DNA from: UBA7446 sp965656545
GTDB lineage: Bacteria > Bacteroidota > Bacteroidia > Flavobacteriales > Flavobacteriaceae
NCBI GenBank assembly: GCA_965656545.1
Contig: CBFHKZ010000002.1
Location: 124,001-188,000 of the forward strand
Length of the DNA: 64,000 nucleotides
Reading direction: 5' to 3'
The position numbers were made by a program, and so were the translations under genes. Positions 24,594 through 34,857 of the stretch are shown piece after piece (the first letter of the stretch is position 1; the number at the start of each line of letters is the position of its first letter). Under the pieces are notes generated by a model. The model made no database searches. It was given only the letters and a program-made list of their open reading frames with translations, and was not told the origin of the DNA.

Positions 24594-25022
24594 GGGGTTG
24601 CCCCCAAAGCTTTTTCCATCTGTCACCTGACCGTAATACACAATATGATCGCCTACTGTTTCGTGTTTGATGATCTCACCTGTTAGATAGCCAAGACCGC
24701 CTTTAATAACAGGGATTGTTTTTGAGAGCAGTTCGACTTGCTCGAACCGTGCTTCCTGACTGTTTTTGGAAGAGGCAAAAGCATTGGAAACGGCCTCCTG
24801 TTCATCTGATAAAATGTTTATAGCAAAGGTCTTACTGGCTTGAAAAGCAGCATTGGTTTCCGATGCGGTTTTTAGACAAAACAACACCACTGCTGGCTCG
24901 AGTGAAACAGACGTAAAGGAATTTGCGGTGAACCCATGGGGTTTGCCGTTGTGTGTGGTGGTGATTACCGTAATACCTGTTGCAAACTGCCCGCAAATTG
25001 CCCTAAAATCTTGTTGTTCCAT
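24555..25022 (-). CDS. Flavin reductase domain protein
   Basis: Encodes 155 residues. It matches the flavin reductase (FMN-binding split barrel) family: FRAICGQFATGITVITT at residues about 6-22, HGFTANSFTSVSLEP near 29-43, VLFCLKTAS, FAINILS and the closing GDHIVYYGQVTD and GNPLLYAKGGYQRL. Such enzymes reduce FMN or FAD for partner monooxygenases or act as standalone oxidoreductases; no partner is adjacent. The 3' end overlaps the second copy of the dsbD tail. Confidence 0.85.
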   Translation of the reverse strand: MEQQDFRAICGQFATGITVITTTHNGKPHGFTANSFTSVSLEPAVVLFCLKTASETNAAFQASKTFAINILSDEQEAVSNAFASSKNSQEARFEQVELLSKTIPVIKGGLGYLTGEIIKHETVGDHIVYYGQVTDGKSFGGNPLLYAKGGYQRLG

Positions 25023-25074
25023 GATTGCAAAGAACGCAAATATTTTTTTGTAATTTTATAAAAAACCTACTTGT

Positions 25075-26607
25075 ATGCTTACTCAAATCTTTGGCAGTGC
25101 CGTCTTTGGTATAGATGCCCAACAAATCACCATAGAAGTTCATATCCATCCAGGCGTTGGCTATCATTTGGTTGGATTGCCCGACAATGCCGTTAAGGAA
25201 AGTAACCACCGCATAGCTGCTGCTGTCATGGAATGTGGTTTTAAACTTCCCGGCAAACGGATTACCATCAACATGGCACCAGCAGACCTGCGCAAAGAAG
25301 GTGCGGCCTATGATGTTCCCATTGCGCTTGGCATTCTTGTTGCCTCTGGTCAGGTGGTGCCCCAAGCATTAGATAAATGGATTATTATGGGCGAGTTGTC
25401 TCTAGACGGCACCCTCAGACCTGTTCGGGGTGCCCTGCCCATGGCATTGCAAGCCAAAGCCGATGGTTTTAAGGGCGTGTTGGTGCCTGCCGAAAATGGT
25501 CAAGAAGCAGCCATAGTAGACGGCTTGGAAGTGCATGCCTTTGCACACCTAAATGACCTCGTTTCATTCTTACAATCCCATCATCAAAACAACCTTGTCA
25601 CCTATGACCTTTCTGCTCAATTGGATTCCATACCCAAAAGCATTTTAGACTTTGAAGATGTAAAAGGGCAGGAGTCCATCAAACGCTGTATGGAGGTAGC
25701 AGCAGCAGGCGGACATAACATACTGTTGATTGGTCCACCCGGTGCAGGTAAAACCATGCTTGCCAAAAGATTACCAAGCATACTACCACCCATGAGCACC
25801 GCTGAGGCATTGGAAACGACAAAAATTCATTCGGTTGCTGGACAAATGAAAGGCAGTGGTATTATTCATCAACGGCCTTTTCGCTCTCCGCACCATACCA
25901 TTTCCGATGTGGCCTTGGTAGGTGGTGGCACCTATCCACAACCCGGTGAAATATCGCTTGCGCATCACGGGGTGTTGTTTTTGGATGAGTTGCCCGAGTT
26001 TAAGCGAAGCGTTTTGGAAGTCATGCGACAACCCTTAGAAGATCGAGAGGTTACCATTGCCCGAGCCAAGTTTACGCTTACCTATCCGGCGTCGTTTATG
26101 TTGGTGGCAAGTATGAATCCCACCCCCTCAGGTTATTTCCATGACGACAAAAGCAGTCCTGGTCATTCCGCTGCGGAAATGCAACGCTATTTGGGTAAAA
26201 TATCAGGGCCGTTGTTGGATCGTATTGATTTACATGTAGAAGTGCAACCCGTTCCTTTTGAAAAGTTGGCACAAACCCCATTGGCAGAGTCCAGTGCGGA
26301 CATACGCCAACGGGTTATTGTGGCACGAGAACGACAAACACAACGCTTTGCCGATATGCCCCACGTACATCACAATGCGGAGATGAATACCAAACAAATA
26401 AGGAAGTATTGCCAGCTGTCAAAAGATTCGTTGACACTGCTAAAAACCGCCATGGACAGGCTGCGACTTTCAGCACGTGCTTATGACCGTATTCTTAAGG
26501 TAGCCAGAACTATTGCTGATTTAGAAGGTTCAGATGCCATAGCCGATGCTCATATAGCCGAAGCCATACAATACCGCAGTTTGGATCGAGAAGGTTGGTT
26601 GGGTTAG
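25075..26607 (+). CDS. comM: YifB/ComM family AAA+ ATPase
   Basis: Encodes 510 residues. An N-terminal Lon-protease-like fold (residues 1-170) is followed by the Mg-chelatase-type AAA+ module: Walker A GPPGAGKTM near residue 222, RPFRSPHHTISDVALVGGG, Walker B GVLFLDELPEF, and sensor motifs in ASMNPTPSG. The C-terminal Mg-chelatase domain includes LSARAYDRILKVARTIADL. ComM is a hexameric branch-migration helicase that helps integrate DNA during natural transformation. The four cysteines that often form a zinc site in E. coli-type proteins around residue 350 are not present. The stop codon interlocks with that of the convergent aldehyde dehydrogenase gene. Confidence 0.9.
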   Translation: MLTQIFGSAVFGIDAQQITIEVHIHPGVGYHLVGLPDNAVKESNHRIAAAVMECGFKLPGKRITINMAPADLRKEGAAYDVPIALGILVASGQVVPQALDKWIIMGELSLDGTLRPVRGALPMALQAKADGFKGVLVPAENGQEAAIVDGLEVHAFAHLNDLVSFLQSHHQNNLVTYDLSAQLDSIPKSILDFEDVKGQESIKRCMEVAAAGGHNILLIGPPGAGKTMLAKRLPSILPPMSTAEALETTKIHSVAGQMKGSGIIHQRPFRSPHHTISDVALVGGGTYPQPGEISLAHHGVLFLDELPEFKRSVLEVMRQPLEDREVTIARAKFTLTYPASFMLVASMNPTPSGYFHDDKSSPGHSAAEMQRYLGKISGPLLDRIDLHVEVQPVPFEKLAQTPLAESSADIRQRVIVARERQTQRFADMPHVHHNAEMNTKQIRKYCQLSKDSLTLLKTAMDRLRLSARAYDRILKVARTIADLEGSDAIADAHIAEAIQYRSLDREGWLG

Positions 26608-27992
26608 CTTAAAAGGCGTAGTATTTTTTGTAGCACAGGAAATGACTTGCCATAGGGTGCATAGCGCTGAATGGGGTCAAACCAAGTGGGGCGCGCTACA
26701 TACGATTTTAGGTGCGTAAATGTATCAAAGGAATACTTGCCGTGATAGCTGCCCACGCCGCTGTTGCCTACGCCTCCAAATGGCAATCGTTGGTTGGTGA
26801 AATACACAATAACATCGTTGATCATCCCGCCGCCATAACTGTGTTTTCTCATCAGTTTATTTGCCCATTTTTTACGTTCAGAGAAAACATAGAACGATAG
26901 GGGCTTGTCGTAATGCTGTATAATTTGGTCTATTTCAGTTTCGTCTTCATAGGTCAATATGGGTAGAATAGGTCCAAAAATTTCATCTTGCATGATTTTA
27001 TTTTCCAAATTGTCAACTGCAATTATCGTAGGTGCCACATAACGGTTTTGTACATCGTGTTCTCCGCCATAAAGAATGTCTTGCCCATCAAGTAGATTTA
27101 CCATAGCAGCAGCGTGTTTTTCGTGCACCAAACGCGCATAGTCTTCCGATGTTTTTGGATTGTCGCCATACATGCGTACAATTTCACTTTTTAGGGCTGT
27201 GAGTAATGCTTCATACTTGCTTTTATGAACAAGCAAGTAGTCTGGTGACATGCATATTTGACCACAGTTCATGTATTTGCCCCAGGCAATGCGTCTTGCG
27301 CTTACCTTGATGTTGGCGGTATGGTCTACAATACAAGGATTTTTACCACCCAATTCGAGCGTGGTGGGTGTGAGGTGTGCTGCTGCTGCTTTGGCTACGA
27401 GTTTTCCAACGCGAACGCCTCCCGTAAAAAAGATATAATCCCAACGTAGTTGCAATAAATTTTCTGCTGTTTCTGGACCGCTTTGCACTACAGCAACCCA
27501 TTCCTCAGGGAAAACAGCTGTGATGATTTTCTCAATTACAGCAGCGGTTTGTGGGGCGTGTTCCGAAGGTTTTAATACGACCGTATTGCCAGCTGCCACT
27601 GCGCCAATAAGAGAGTTAAGTGCCAATTGAAAGGGGTAATTCCAGGGCGCAATGTGAAGCGTAACGCCAAAGGGTTCTGGTACGATCCAATCCTTACTAG
27701 GGGTGTTCAACCATTTTCCTTTAATGCGTTTGGGTTTTGCCCAAAACTGCAGGTTCTTGATAACGGTATTTAGTTCATCTAGTACGATGTAGATTTCAGC
27801 CAGCCATATTTCAGCAGCAGGTTTGCCTAAATCTTTTTTTAATGCAGCACTAATGTCAGTTTCATGTGCTTTAACACTTTGCTTTAGCGCTTTTAAATGT
27901 GTTATACGTGTATTGAGATGTAAGGTTTCCCCATTTTTAAAAAAATCAGATTGCTTGTTTTTTATTGGTATCAATGGGTTATCCTTAATCAT
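26604..27992 (-). CDS. Aldehyde dehydrogenase, ALDH3-like
   Basis: Encodes 462 residues, the short class 3 type lacking an N-terminal oligomerisation arm. Visible sites: APWNYPFQLALNSLIGAVAAGN (NAD-binding, Asn), the general base in LELGGKNP near residue 216, and the nucleophile in GQICMSPDYLL near residue 250. It oxidises medium- to long-chain or aromatic aldehydes with NAD(P). The gene stands alone on the - strand with the divergent ilv operon upstream. Confidence 0.9.
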   Translation of the reverse strand: MIKDNPLIPIKNKQSDFFKNGETLHLNTRITHLKALKQSVKAHETDISAALKKDLGKPAAEIWLAEIYIVLDELNTVIKNLQFWAKPKRIKGKWLNTPSKDWIVPEPFGVTLHIAPWNYPFQLALNSLIGAVAAGNTVVLKPSEHAPQTAAVIEKIITAVFPEEWVAVVQSGPETAENLLQLRWDYIFFTGGVRVGKLVAKAAAAHLTPTTLELGGKNPCIVDHTANIKVSARRIAWGKYMNCGQICMSPDYLLVHKSKYEALLTALKSEIVRMYGDNPKTSEDYARLVHEKHAAAMVNLLDGQDILYGGEHDVQNRYVAPTIIAVDNLENKIMQDEIFGPILPILTYEDETEIDQIIQHYDKPLSFYVFSERKKWANKLMRKHSYGGGMINDVIVYFTNQRLPFGGVGNSGVGSYHGKYSFDTFTHLKSYVARPTWFDPIQRYAPYGKSFPVLQKILRLLS

Positions 27993-28200
27993 ATTTAATG
28001 TTTCGTTGTTTTTTTTAACGAATGTGTAAAAATATACTTTTCATTCATTATGCCGCCTACTTTTTCTACATTTGAATTAACATTCTACAAAACAAACCCA
28101 ATTTTAAACCTTTCATTCTATTCGATTTAAACGCCGCAATTTGCAAACAGGCTATATGGTTGTTGTTTTGTATTTTAGCGCCTTCTAACTATTAAGATAC

Positions 28201-29874
28201 ATGGGACATAATCGCTATTCAAAAACTGTTACACAAGATTCTAGCCAGCCAGCAGCGCAAGCCATGCTACACGCTATTGGCCTTACAGATGCTGATTTTG
28301 ACAAGCCTTTTGTAGGAATAGCAAGCACAGGATATGAGGGAAACCCCTGTAATATGCACCTAAATGATTTGGCAGTTGAAATAAAAAAAGGCACCCAAGA
28401 AGCCGATTTGGTGGGGCTTATTTTTAATACCATCGGAGTTAGCGATGGCATATCAATGGGTACGCCTGGTATGCGATTTTCATTGCCTTCAAGAGATTTA
28501 ATTGCCGATTCTATGGAAACGGTTATGGGCGGTATGTCATACGACGGCATGGTGGCGGTAGTGGGTTGTGATAAAAACATGCCCGGCTCTGTCATGGCCA
28601 TGTTGCGTCTCAATCGACCAAGTATTATGGTTTATGGTGGCACCATAGCTTCGGGCTGTGTTGCTGAAAAAAAATTAGACATCGTTTCTGCTTTTGAAGC
28701 ATGGGGCGAAAAAGTATCTGGTAAGATAGCAGAAGCTGAATACAAAGAAGTTATTCAAAACGCCTGTCCTGGTGCTGGTGCTTGTGGTGGTATGTATACG
28801 GCCAACACCATGGCTTCGGCTATTGAAGTTATGGGACTTTCTTTGCCTTATAATTCTTCAAACCCTGCGGTTAGTCAAGAAAAAAGCACCGAGTGTGTGG
28901 CTGCTGGTAAGGCGATGCGCTTGCTTATCGAAAAAGACATCAAACCAAAAGATATAGTCACCAAAAAATCACTGGAAAATGCCATTCGATTGGTTACTGT
29001 TTTAGGCGGTTCAACCAATGCTGTACTGCATTTCTTAGCCATTGCCAAAGCTGCTGAGGTATCGTTTACCTTGGCTGACTTTCAACGTATTAGTGACACC
29101 ACACCCTTCTTAGCAGATCTCAAGCCAAGCGGTAAATTCTTAATGGAAGACGTACACCGTGTTGGGGGTATTCCTGCTGTAATTAAGTTTATGCTTGATC
29201 ACGACATGCTCCATGGCGATTGCATTACAGTAACAGGAAAAACACTAGCCGAAAACATGGTAGACGTTCCCTCACTACAAGAAGGACAAAAGGTAATTCG
29301 TCCATTGGATAATCCCATAAAAGAAACGGGTCATATTCGCATCTTGTTTGGTAACCTAGCAACGGAAGGTTCTGTCGCTAAAATTACCGGCAAAGAAGGT
29401 TTGTCATTCGAAGGTCCAGCCCGTGTTTATGACGGAGAATTTGCTGCCAATGCGGGTATCAAATCTGGAGAAGTGAATAAAGGCGAGGTTGTGGTTATTC
29501 GCTATGAAGGTCCAAAAGGCGGTCCTGGAATGCCAGAAATGCTTAAGCCCACTGCAGCCATCATGGGCGCAGGTTTAGGTAAGGAAGTGGCACTCATTAC
29601 AGACGGTCGCTTTTCTGGAGGTACACACGGATTTGTTGTAGGACACATCACACCCGAGGCTCAATTGGGTGGCACGCTAGGGCTTGTTCAAAATGGGGAC
29701 ATCATCCGCATTGATGCCCAAACAAACGAATTACATGTTAATCTCAGTGAAGCGGAACTCAACAAGCGTCGTGACGCTTGGGTTGCGCCAGATTTAAAAG
29801 TTAGTAAAGGCGTTTTATATAAATACGCAAGCTTGGTTGCTTCTGCTTCTGAAGGTTGTGTGACAGATGAATAA
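28201..29874 (+). CDS. ilvD: Dihydroxy-acid dehydratase
   Basis: Encodes 557 residues. Iron-sulfur ligands and signatures of the family are present: GCDKNMPGS near residue 121, [17 protein letters not shown] near 188-204, and [14 protein letters not shown] near 471. It dehydrates the dihydroxy acids made by IlvC to the keto acids of valine and isoleucine. It heads the ilvDBNCA operon; a near-consensus TATTTTAG box lies at 28171-28178, 22 bp before the start. Confidence 0.95.
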   Translation: MGHNRYSKTVTQDSSQPAAQAMLHAIGLTDADFDKPFVGIASTGYEGNPCNMHLNDLAVEIKKGTQEADLVGLIFNTIGVSDGISMGTPGMRFSLPSRDLIADSMETVMGGMSYDGMVAVVGCDKNMPGSVMAMLRLNRPSIMVYGGTIASGCVAEKKLDIVSAFEAWGEKVSGKIAEAEYKEVIQNACPGAGACGGMYTANTMASAIEVMGLSLPYNSSNPAVSQEKSTECVAAGKAMRLLIEKDIKPKDIVTKKSLENAIRLVTVLGGSTNAVLHFLAIAKAAEVSFTLADFQRISDTTPFLADLKPSGKFLMEDVHRVGGIPAVIKFMLDHDMLHGDCITVTGKTLAENMVDVPSLQEGQKVIRPLDNPIKETGHIRILFGNLATEGSVAKITGKEGLSFEGPARVYDGEFAANAGIKSGEVNKGEVVVIRYEGPKGGPGMPEMLKPTAAIMGAGLGKEVALITDGRFSGGTHGFVVGHITPEAQLGGTLGLVQNGDIIRIDAQTNELHVNLSEAELNKRRDAWVAPDLKVSKGVLYKYASLVASASEGCVTDE

Positions 29875-29877
29875 CGG

Positions 29878-31575
29878 ATGATGAAAAAAGAAAACATTTC
29901 GGGTTCAGAAGCTTTAATCCACTGCTTATTAGCAGAAGGCGTTGATCTTATTTATGGCTACCCTGGTGGTGCCATTATGCCATTTTACGATGAGCTATAT
30001 AAGTTTCAAGACAAACTGCAACACGTGCTTACACGTCACGAGCAGGGTGCAACACATGCCGCACAAGGTTTTTCCCGTGTTTCGGGAAAAGTGGGTGTCT
30101 GTGTCGCAACGTCAGGTCCTGGTGCAACTAACTTGGTTACCGGTATTGCAGATGCCATGATCGATTCAACCCCGATGGTATGCATCACAGGTCAGGTGCC
30201 TTCGCACTTATTGGGGTCAGATGCCTTTCAAGAAACCGATATCATTGGTATTTCAACACCCGTTACCAAATGGAATTACCAGATTACGGACGTAAAAGAA
30301 ATTCCCGAAATCATGGCCAAGGCGTTTTATATTGCGCGTTCTGGTCGTCCGGGCCCGGTGCTTATTGATATCACTAAAGATGCTCAATTTGCCACTGCTG
30401 ATTTTCAATACAAGCCCTGTGTGTCTGTTCGCAGCTACAAGCCAATTCCAGTAGTGAACCCATCCGAAGTTGACGCTGCCGCAGCCATTATTTCGAATGC
30501 TAAAAAACCTTTGATTGTTTGGGGACAGGGGGTTATCCTCGGAAAGGCAGAAGAAGAATTTAAAACTTTCGTTGAATCATCTAATATTCCAGCCGCTTGG
30601 ACCATACTTGGTGTATCGGCGTTGCCAACTTCACACCCGTTAAATGTGGGTATGGTGGGCATGCACGGAAATTACGGCCCCAACATGTTAACCAACGAAT
30701 GTGATGTGCTTATTGCCATTGGCATGCGTTTCGACGACCGGGTAACGGGTAGACTTGATAGCTATGCCAAACAGGCTAAGGTTGTCCATCTGGAGATAGA
30801 CCCTGCTGAGGTAAACAAAAACGTTGCAGCAGCGGTGGCCGTTCTTGGAGATGTGAAGCAGACCTTGCCGATGCTAACCCAAAAAGTAGCTTTTAAACCC
30901 TATACCGAATGGTTTGAAAAGTTTAAGGCTCACGACAAAATCGAATTTGATACCGTAATAAATAACGACTTAAACCCAACCAAAGAAGGTTTGAGCATGG
31001 CTGAGGTCCTAAAAGAAATTAACCGTGCTTCCAACAGCGATGCCGTTGTGGTTTCTGATGTAGGTCAGCACCAAATGATAGCTTGCCGATACGCAACCTT
31101 TAACCATTCAAAAAGTAATATTACTTCAGGTGGTTTGGGTACCATGGGATTTGCTTTGCCAGCCGCTTTGGGCGCAAAAATGGGTGCTCCCGAAAGGGAA
31201 GTAGTTGCTATTATTGGCGATGGCGGATTTCAAATGACCATTCAAGAACTGGGAACGATTTTCCAAACGCAAGCAGCTGTTAAGGTAGTGGTGCTCAATA
31301 ACGATTTTCTGGGTATGGTGCGTCAATGGCAACAGTTGTTTTTTGATAAGCGCTATGCCTCTACAGAAATGGTCAATCCAGACTTTGTTAAAATCGCTGA
31401 AGGCTACTTTATCGATGCCAAGCGTGTTACCAAAAGAGAAGAATTAGGAAAAGCCGTTGATGAAATGATGGCTTCCGATAAACCGTACTTCCTTGAAGTA
31501 TGTGTTGAAAAAGAAGATAATGTATTCCCGATGATACCTTCAGGTGCTTCGGTTTCTGAAATAAGATTGTCATAA
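29878..31575 (+). CDS. ilvB: Acetolactate synthase, large catalytic subunit
   Basis: Encodes 565 residues of the thiamine diphosphate enzyme family. The catalytic Glu is in RHEQGATHAAQGF near residue 53; other marks are ATSGPGATNLVTGIADAM, GQVPSHLLGSDAFQE and the ThDP/Mg motif GDGGFQMTIQELGTI with NNDFLGMVRQWQ near residue 450-480. It condenses pyruvate with pyruvate or 2-oxobutyrate. It starts 3 bp after ilvD and is followed by its regulatory subunit after 1 bp. Confidence 0.95.
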   Translation: MMKKENISGSEALIHCLLAEGVDLIYGYPGGAIMPFYDELYKFQDKLQHVLTRHEQGATHAAQGFSRVSGKVGVCVATSGPGATNLVTGIADAMIDSTPMVCITGQVPSHLLGSDAFQETDIIGISTPVTKWNYQITDVKEIPEIMAKAFYIARSGRPGPVLIDITKDAQFATADFQYKPCVSVRSYKPIPVVNPSEVDAAAAIISNAKKPLIVWGQGVILGKAEEEFKTFVESSNIPAAWTILGVSALPTSHPLNVGMVGMHGNYGPNMLTNECDVLIAIGMRFDDRVTGRLDSYAKQAKVVHLEIDPAEVNKNVAAAVAVLGDVKQTLPMLTQKVAFKPYTEWFEKFKAHDKIEFDTVINNDLNPTKEGLSMAEVLKEINRASNSDAVVVSDVGQHQMIACRYATFNHSKSNITSGGLGTMGFALPAALGAKMGAPEREVVAIIGDGGFQMTIQELGTIFQTQAAVKVVVLNNDFLGMVRQWQQLFFDKRYASTEMVNPDFVKIAEGYFIDAKRVTKREELGKAVDEMMASDKPYFLEVCVEKEDNVFPMIPSGASVSEIRLS

Positions 31576-31576
31576 T

Positions 31577-32098
31577 ATGGAAACAAATTACACCATATCG
31601 ATTTATACGGAAAACAGCGTTGGGCTACTCAACCGCGTTTCTGCTATTTTTCAACGCCGTCACATCAATATTGTCAGCATCACTTCTTCTGCTTCAGAAA
31701 TTGACGATGTATCGCGCTTTGTTATCGTGGTAAGCATGACCGAAGAAGCGGTAAAGAAAGTTGTGGGTCAAATTGAAAAGCAAGTTGAGGTAATCAAAGC
31801 GTTTTACCACACCGATGAAGAAACTATTTTTCAAGAATCCGCACTTTATAAGGTGGCGTCAAAATCTCTTTTTGAGGAACGCCACATTCAAAATATCATC
31901 AAGAAAAGCCACGCTAATATCGTGACGGTAAACACCGAGTTTTTTGTTATTGAAAAAACAGGCTTCCGACACGAAACAGAGCAACTTTACGATGATTTAG
32001 CGCCCTATGGACTATTGCAATTTGTGCGCTCTGGCCGCATTTCTGTGACCAAGTCCCCGATGAACATTAAAGCATTATTAAACAAACTAAACGATTAA
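31577..32098 (+). CDS. ilvN: Acetolactate synthase, small regulatory subunit
   Basis: Encodes 173 residues. An N-terminal ACT domain begins [24 protein letters not shown] (shown by its GLLNRV turn and the following INIVSITSS strand) and is followed by a C-terminal domain with [14 protein letters not shown]. It gives the catalytic subunit its feedback inhibition by valine and raises its activity. The order ilvB-ilvN with 1 bp between is the expected complex-forming pair. Confidence 0.9.
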   Translation: METNYTISIYTENSVGLLNRVSAIFQRRHINIVSITSSASEIDDVSRFVIVVSMTEEAVKKVVGQIEKQVEVIKAFYHTDEETIFQESALYKVASKSLFEERHIQNIIKKSHANIVTVNTEFFVIEKTGFRHETEQLYDDLAPYGLLQFVRSGRISVTKSPMNIKALLNKLND

Positions 32099-32108
32099 AA
32101 CCAAAGAG

Positions 32109-33581
32109 ATGAGTAACTATTTCAATACATTACCACTAAGAGACCAACTGCACCAACTGGCACAGTGCCGTTTTATGGATGCAGATGAATTTACCGACGG
32201 TATTTCAGCCCTTAAAGACAAGAAAATTGTAATTGTTGGCTGTGGTGCTCAAGGATTAAATCAAGGATTAAACATGCGTGACTCTGGTCTTAATATTTCC
32301 TATGCATTGCGCAGTGGTGCTATTGAGCAAAAGCGTGCTTCTTATCAAAATGCTACATCTAACAACTTTGATGTCGGTTCTTATGATGAAATGATTCCAA
32401 CGGCAGATTTGGTTATCAACCTTACGCCAGATAAAAATCACACATCTGTTGTAGAGGCCGTTATGCCCTTGATGAAAAAAGGCGCTACATTTTCCTATTC
32501 CCACGGATTTAATATTGTTGAGGAAGGAACAAAATTTAGAGATGATCTAACCGTAATTATGGTTGCGCCTAAGAGCCCAGGTTCTGAAGTACGCGAAGAA
32601 TACCTTCGTGGATTTGGTGTACCAACGCTTATTGCTGTTCATTCCGATAACGACCCACAAGGAAAAGGTTGGGAACAAGCCAAAGCCTATTGTGTAGGTA
32701 CTGGAGGTGACCGCGCAGGTGTACTGCAATCTTCATTTATCGCTGAGGTAAAATCAGATTTGATGGGCGAGCAAACCATACTATGTGGTGTGTTACAGAC
32801 AGGTTCTATTTTATGTTTTGATAAAATGGTAGCTGAAGGTGTTGATGCAGCCTATGCTTCTAAATTGATTCAATACGGATGGGAAACCATTACAGAGGCG
32901 TTAAAGCACGGTGGCGTTACCAACATGATGGATCGTTTGTCTAATCCTGCAAAAATCAAGGCTTTTGAGCTTTCAGAGGAGCTAAAAGAAATCATGACAC
33001 CATTGTTCCAAAAACACATGGACGATATTATGTCTGGTCACTTTTCTTCCACCATGATGGAAGACTGGGCCAACGATGATAAAAACTTGCTCGAGTGGCG
33101 TGCAGCTACGGCTGAAACAGCTTTTGAAAAAACAGCACCTACTACTGACGCGATTGACGAGCAAACATTCTTTGATCACGGTACCTTAATGGTAGCCTTT
33201 GTACGCGCTGGCGTAGAGTTGGCATTTGATACCATGGTAGCTGCCGGAATTAAGGATGCTTCTGCTTATTATGAGTCATTACACGAAACCCCGTTAATTG
33301 CCAACACCATTGCACGCAAAAAATTATACGAAATGAATCGTGTGATCTCTGATACTGCAGAATACGGATGTTATTTATTCGACCATGCATGTAAGCCGTT
33401 ATTGACTTCATTTATGGAAGGCATTGATACGTCTGTTATTGGTACAACTTTTTCGCCAGACACCAATGGCGTTGACAATAAAAAGTTAATTGCCGTTAAC
33501 GATGCCCTTAGAAATCACCCCGTAGAAAAAATTGGTAAGACATTGCGCGCGTCCATGACGGCCATGAAACGCATCGTGTAG
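32109..33581 (+). CDS. ilvC: Ketol-acid reductoisomerase, class II
   Basis: Encodes 490 residues, the long (class II) form with a duplicated C-terminal knotted domain. The NADPH site is [20 protein letters not shown] near residues 41-60; metal- and substrate-binding regions include [18 protein letters not shown] and [15 protein letters not shown]. It rearranges and reduces acetolactate or acetohydroxybutyrate. Its stop codon overlaps the GTG start of ilvA by one base. Confidence 0.95.
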   Translation: MSNYFNTLPLRDQLHQLAQCRFMDADEFTDGISALKDKKIVIVGCGAQGLNQGLNMRDSGLNISYALRSGAIEQKRASYQNATSNNFDVGSYDEMIPTADLVINLTPDKNHTSVVEAVMPLMKKGATFSYSHGFNIVEEGTKFRDDLTVIMVAPKSPGSEVREEYLRGFGVPTLIAVHSDNDPQGKGWEQAKAYCVGTGGDRAGVLQSSFIAEVKSDLMGEQTILCGVLQTGSILCFDKMVAEGVDAAYASKLIQYGWETITEALKHGGVTNMMDRLSNPAKIKAFELSEELKEIMTPLFQKHMDDIMSGHFSSTMMEDWANDDKNLLEWRAATAETAFEKTAPTTDAIDEQTFFDHGTLMVAFVRAGVELAFDTMVAAGIKDASAYYESLHETPLIANTIARKKLYEMNRVISDTAEYGCYLFDHACKPLLTSFMEGIDTSVIGTTFSPDTNGVDNKKLIAVNDALRNHPVEKIGKTLRASMTAMKRIV

Positions 33582-34831
33582 TGAGACCATTATTAGATTT
33601 ATCGACCATTGAGGCTGCGGCCAAAAGGGTAGGGCAGGCTGCTGTTCCAACCCCTTTGGAGCACAACAAACGGTTGAGTGAATTGTATGATGCCACTATT
33701 TTGGTAAAGCGTGAGGACTTACAGCCTGTAAGGTCTTTTAAGATACGCGGGGCGTATAATAAGATTTCACTTTTAGATAAAGCAGCACGTGAAAAAGGCG
33801 TTGTTTGCTCAAGTGCAGGTAATCACGCCCAAGGCGTTGCATATGCCTGTAGTCATCACAATATTCATGGTACTATTTTTATGCCTTCTCCTACACCACA
33901 ACAAAAGGTTTCGCAAGTTGCCATGTTTGGTGGCGATAAGGTGACCATCAAATTGGTTGGGGATACCTATGACGATTGTTATGAGGCGGCCAAAGCATAT
34001 GTTGCTGATACAGGAAAAATATTTATCCACCCCTTTGATGATCCAGATGTTATTGCAGGTCAGGCGACCATGGCATTGGAAATTATAGAGCAGGCAACGG
34101 AGCCTATAGACTATATAATAGTGCCCATCGGCGGTGGCGGATTGATATCTGGTATCATCAGTGTTTTTAAACAAAAATCACCTCATACCAAGTTTATTGG
34201 TGTTGAACCCAAAGGTGCACCAAGCATGTACCAGTCTTTGCAAGAAAAGAAGCGCATTCGACTAGACAGCATAGATGTTTTTGTAGATGGTGCTGCTGTT
34301 AAAACCATTGGCGAATACGGCTTTGATTATTGCACGCAGTATCTAGAAGATTTGCTTTTGGTTGACGAAGGAGAAATTTGTCAAAACATATTGAATATGT
34401 ATACTTATGATGCTGTTGTGGTTGAGCCAGCAGGCGCCATGTCGGTATCAGCGCTCTCTCAGTTGTCTGCAGACATTAAGGGGAAAAACGTGGTTTGTTT
34501 GGTATGTGGCGGCAATAATGATATTACGCGTATGGCAGAAATCAAAGAACGCGCCTTACTTTTTAGTAATCTTAAGCATTACTTTATTGTACGCTTTCCA
34601 CAACGTGCAGGTGCACTTAAGGAGTTTGTGCAAGATATTTTAGGTCCAACAGATGATATTACCTTTTTTGAATACTCCAAAAAAAGCGCCCGCGCCCAAG
34701 GTCCGGCCGTAGTGGGAATCCAGATAAAATCAGTAGAAGACTTTAAGCCATTGTTAAATCGAATGAAAGAAAAAGATTTTTTTGGTGATTATTTAAATAA
34801 TAAGCCCGATTTATTTCAATTTTTGATTTAA
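33581..34831 (+). CDS. ilvA: Threonine dehydratase, biosynthetic
   Basis: Encodes 416 residues from a GTG start that shares its G with the ilvC stop (TAGTG), so translation is probably coupled. PLP-binding Lys lies in RSFKIRGAYNK near residue 52; SSAGNHAQGVAYA and the PIGGGGLISG phosphate loop follow. A single short ACT-like region occupies the C-terminus (about 330-416), as in non-classical short forms. It makes 2-oxobutyrate for isoleucine, and its presence completes the branch between threonine and the ilvBNCD steps. Confidence 0.9.
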   Translation: MRPLLDLSTIEAAAKRVGQAAVPTPLEHNKRLSELYDATILVKREDLQPVRSFKIRGAYNKISLLDKAAREKGVVCSSAGNHAQGVAYACSHHNIHGTIFMPSPTPQQKVSQVAMFGGDKVTIKLVGDTYDDCYEAAKAYVADTGKIFIHPFDDPDVIAGQATMALEIIEQATEPIDYIIVPIGGGGLISGIISVFKQKSPHTKFIGVEPKGAPSMYQSLQEKKRIRLDSIDVFVDGAAVKTIGEYGFDYCTQYLEDLLLVDEGEICQNILNMYTYDAVVVEPAGAMSVSALSQLSADIKGKNVVCLVCGGNNDITRMAEIKERALLFSNLKHYFIVRFPQRAGALKEFVQDILGPTDDITFFEYSKKSARAQGPAVVGIQIKSVEDFKPLLNRMKEKDFFGDYLNNKPDLFQFLI

Positions 34832-34857
34832 TTTTGTAATGCTATGACAGAAAAAAT

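Noticed and set aside
24392..24619. 75-residue ORF on the - strand
   Set aside because: It lies across the duplicated dsbD tail and the ends of two real genes; it has no start context of its own. Its similarity to the end of the neighbouring protein reflects the duplicated DNA.
27993..28200. Leader peptide or attenuator for the ilv operon
   Set aside because: No run of Ile/Val/Leu codons in a small ORF and no terminator hairpin are visible in the 200-bp spacer.
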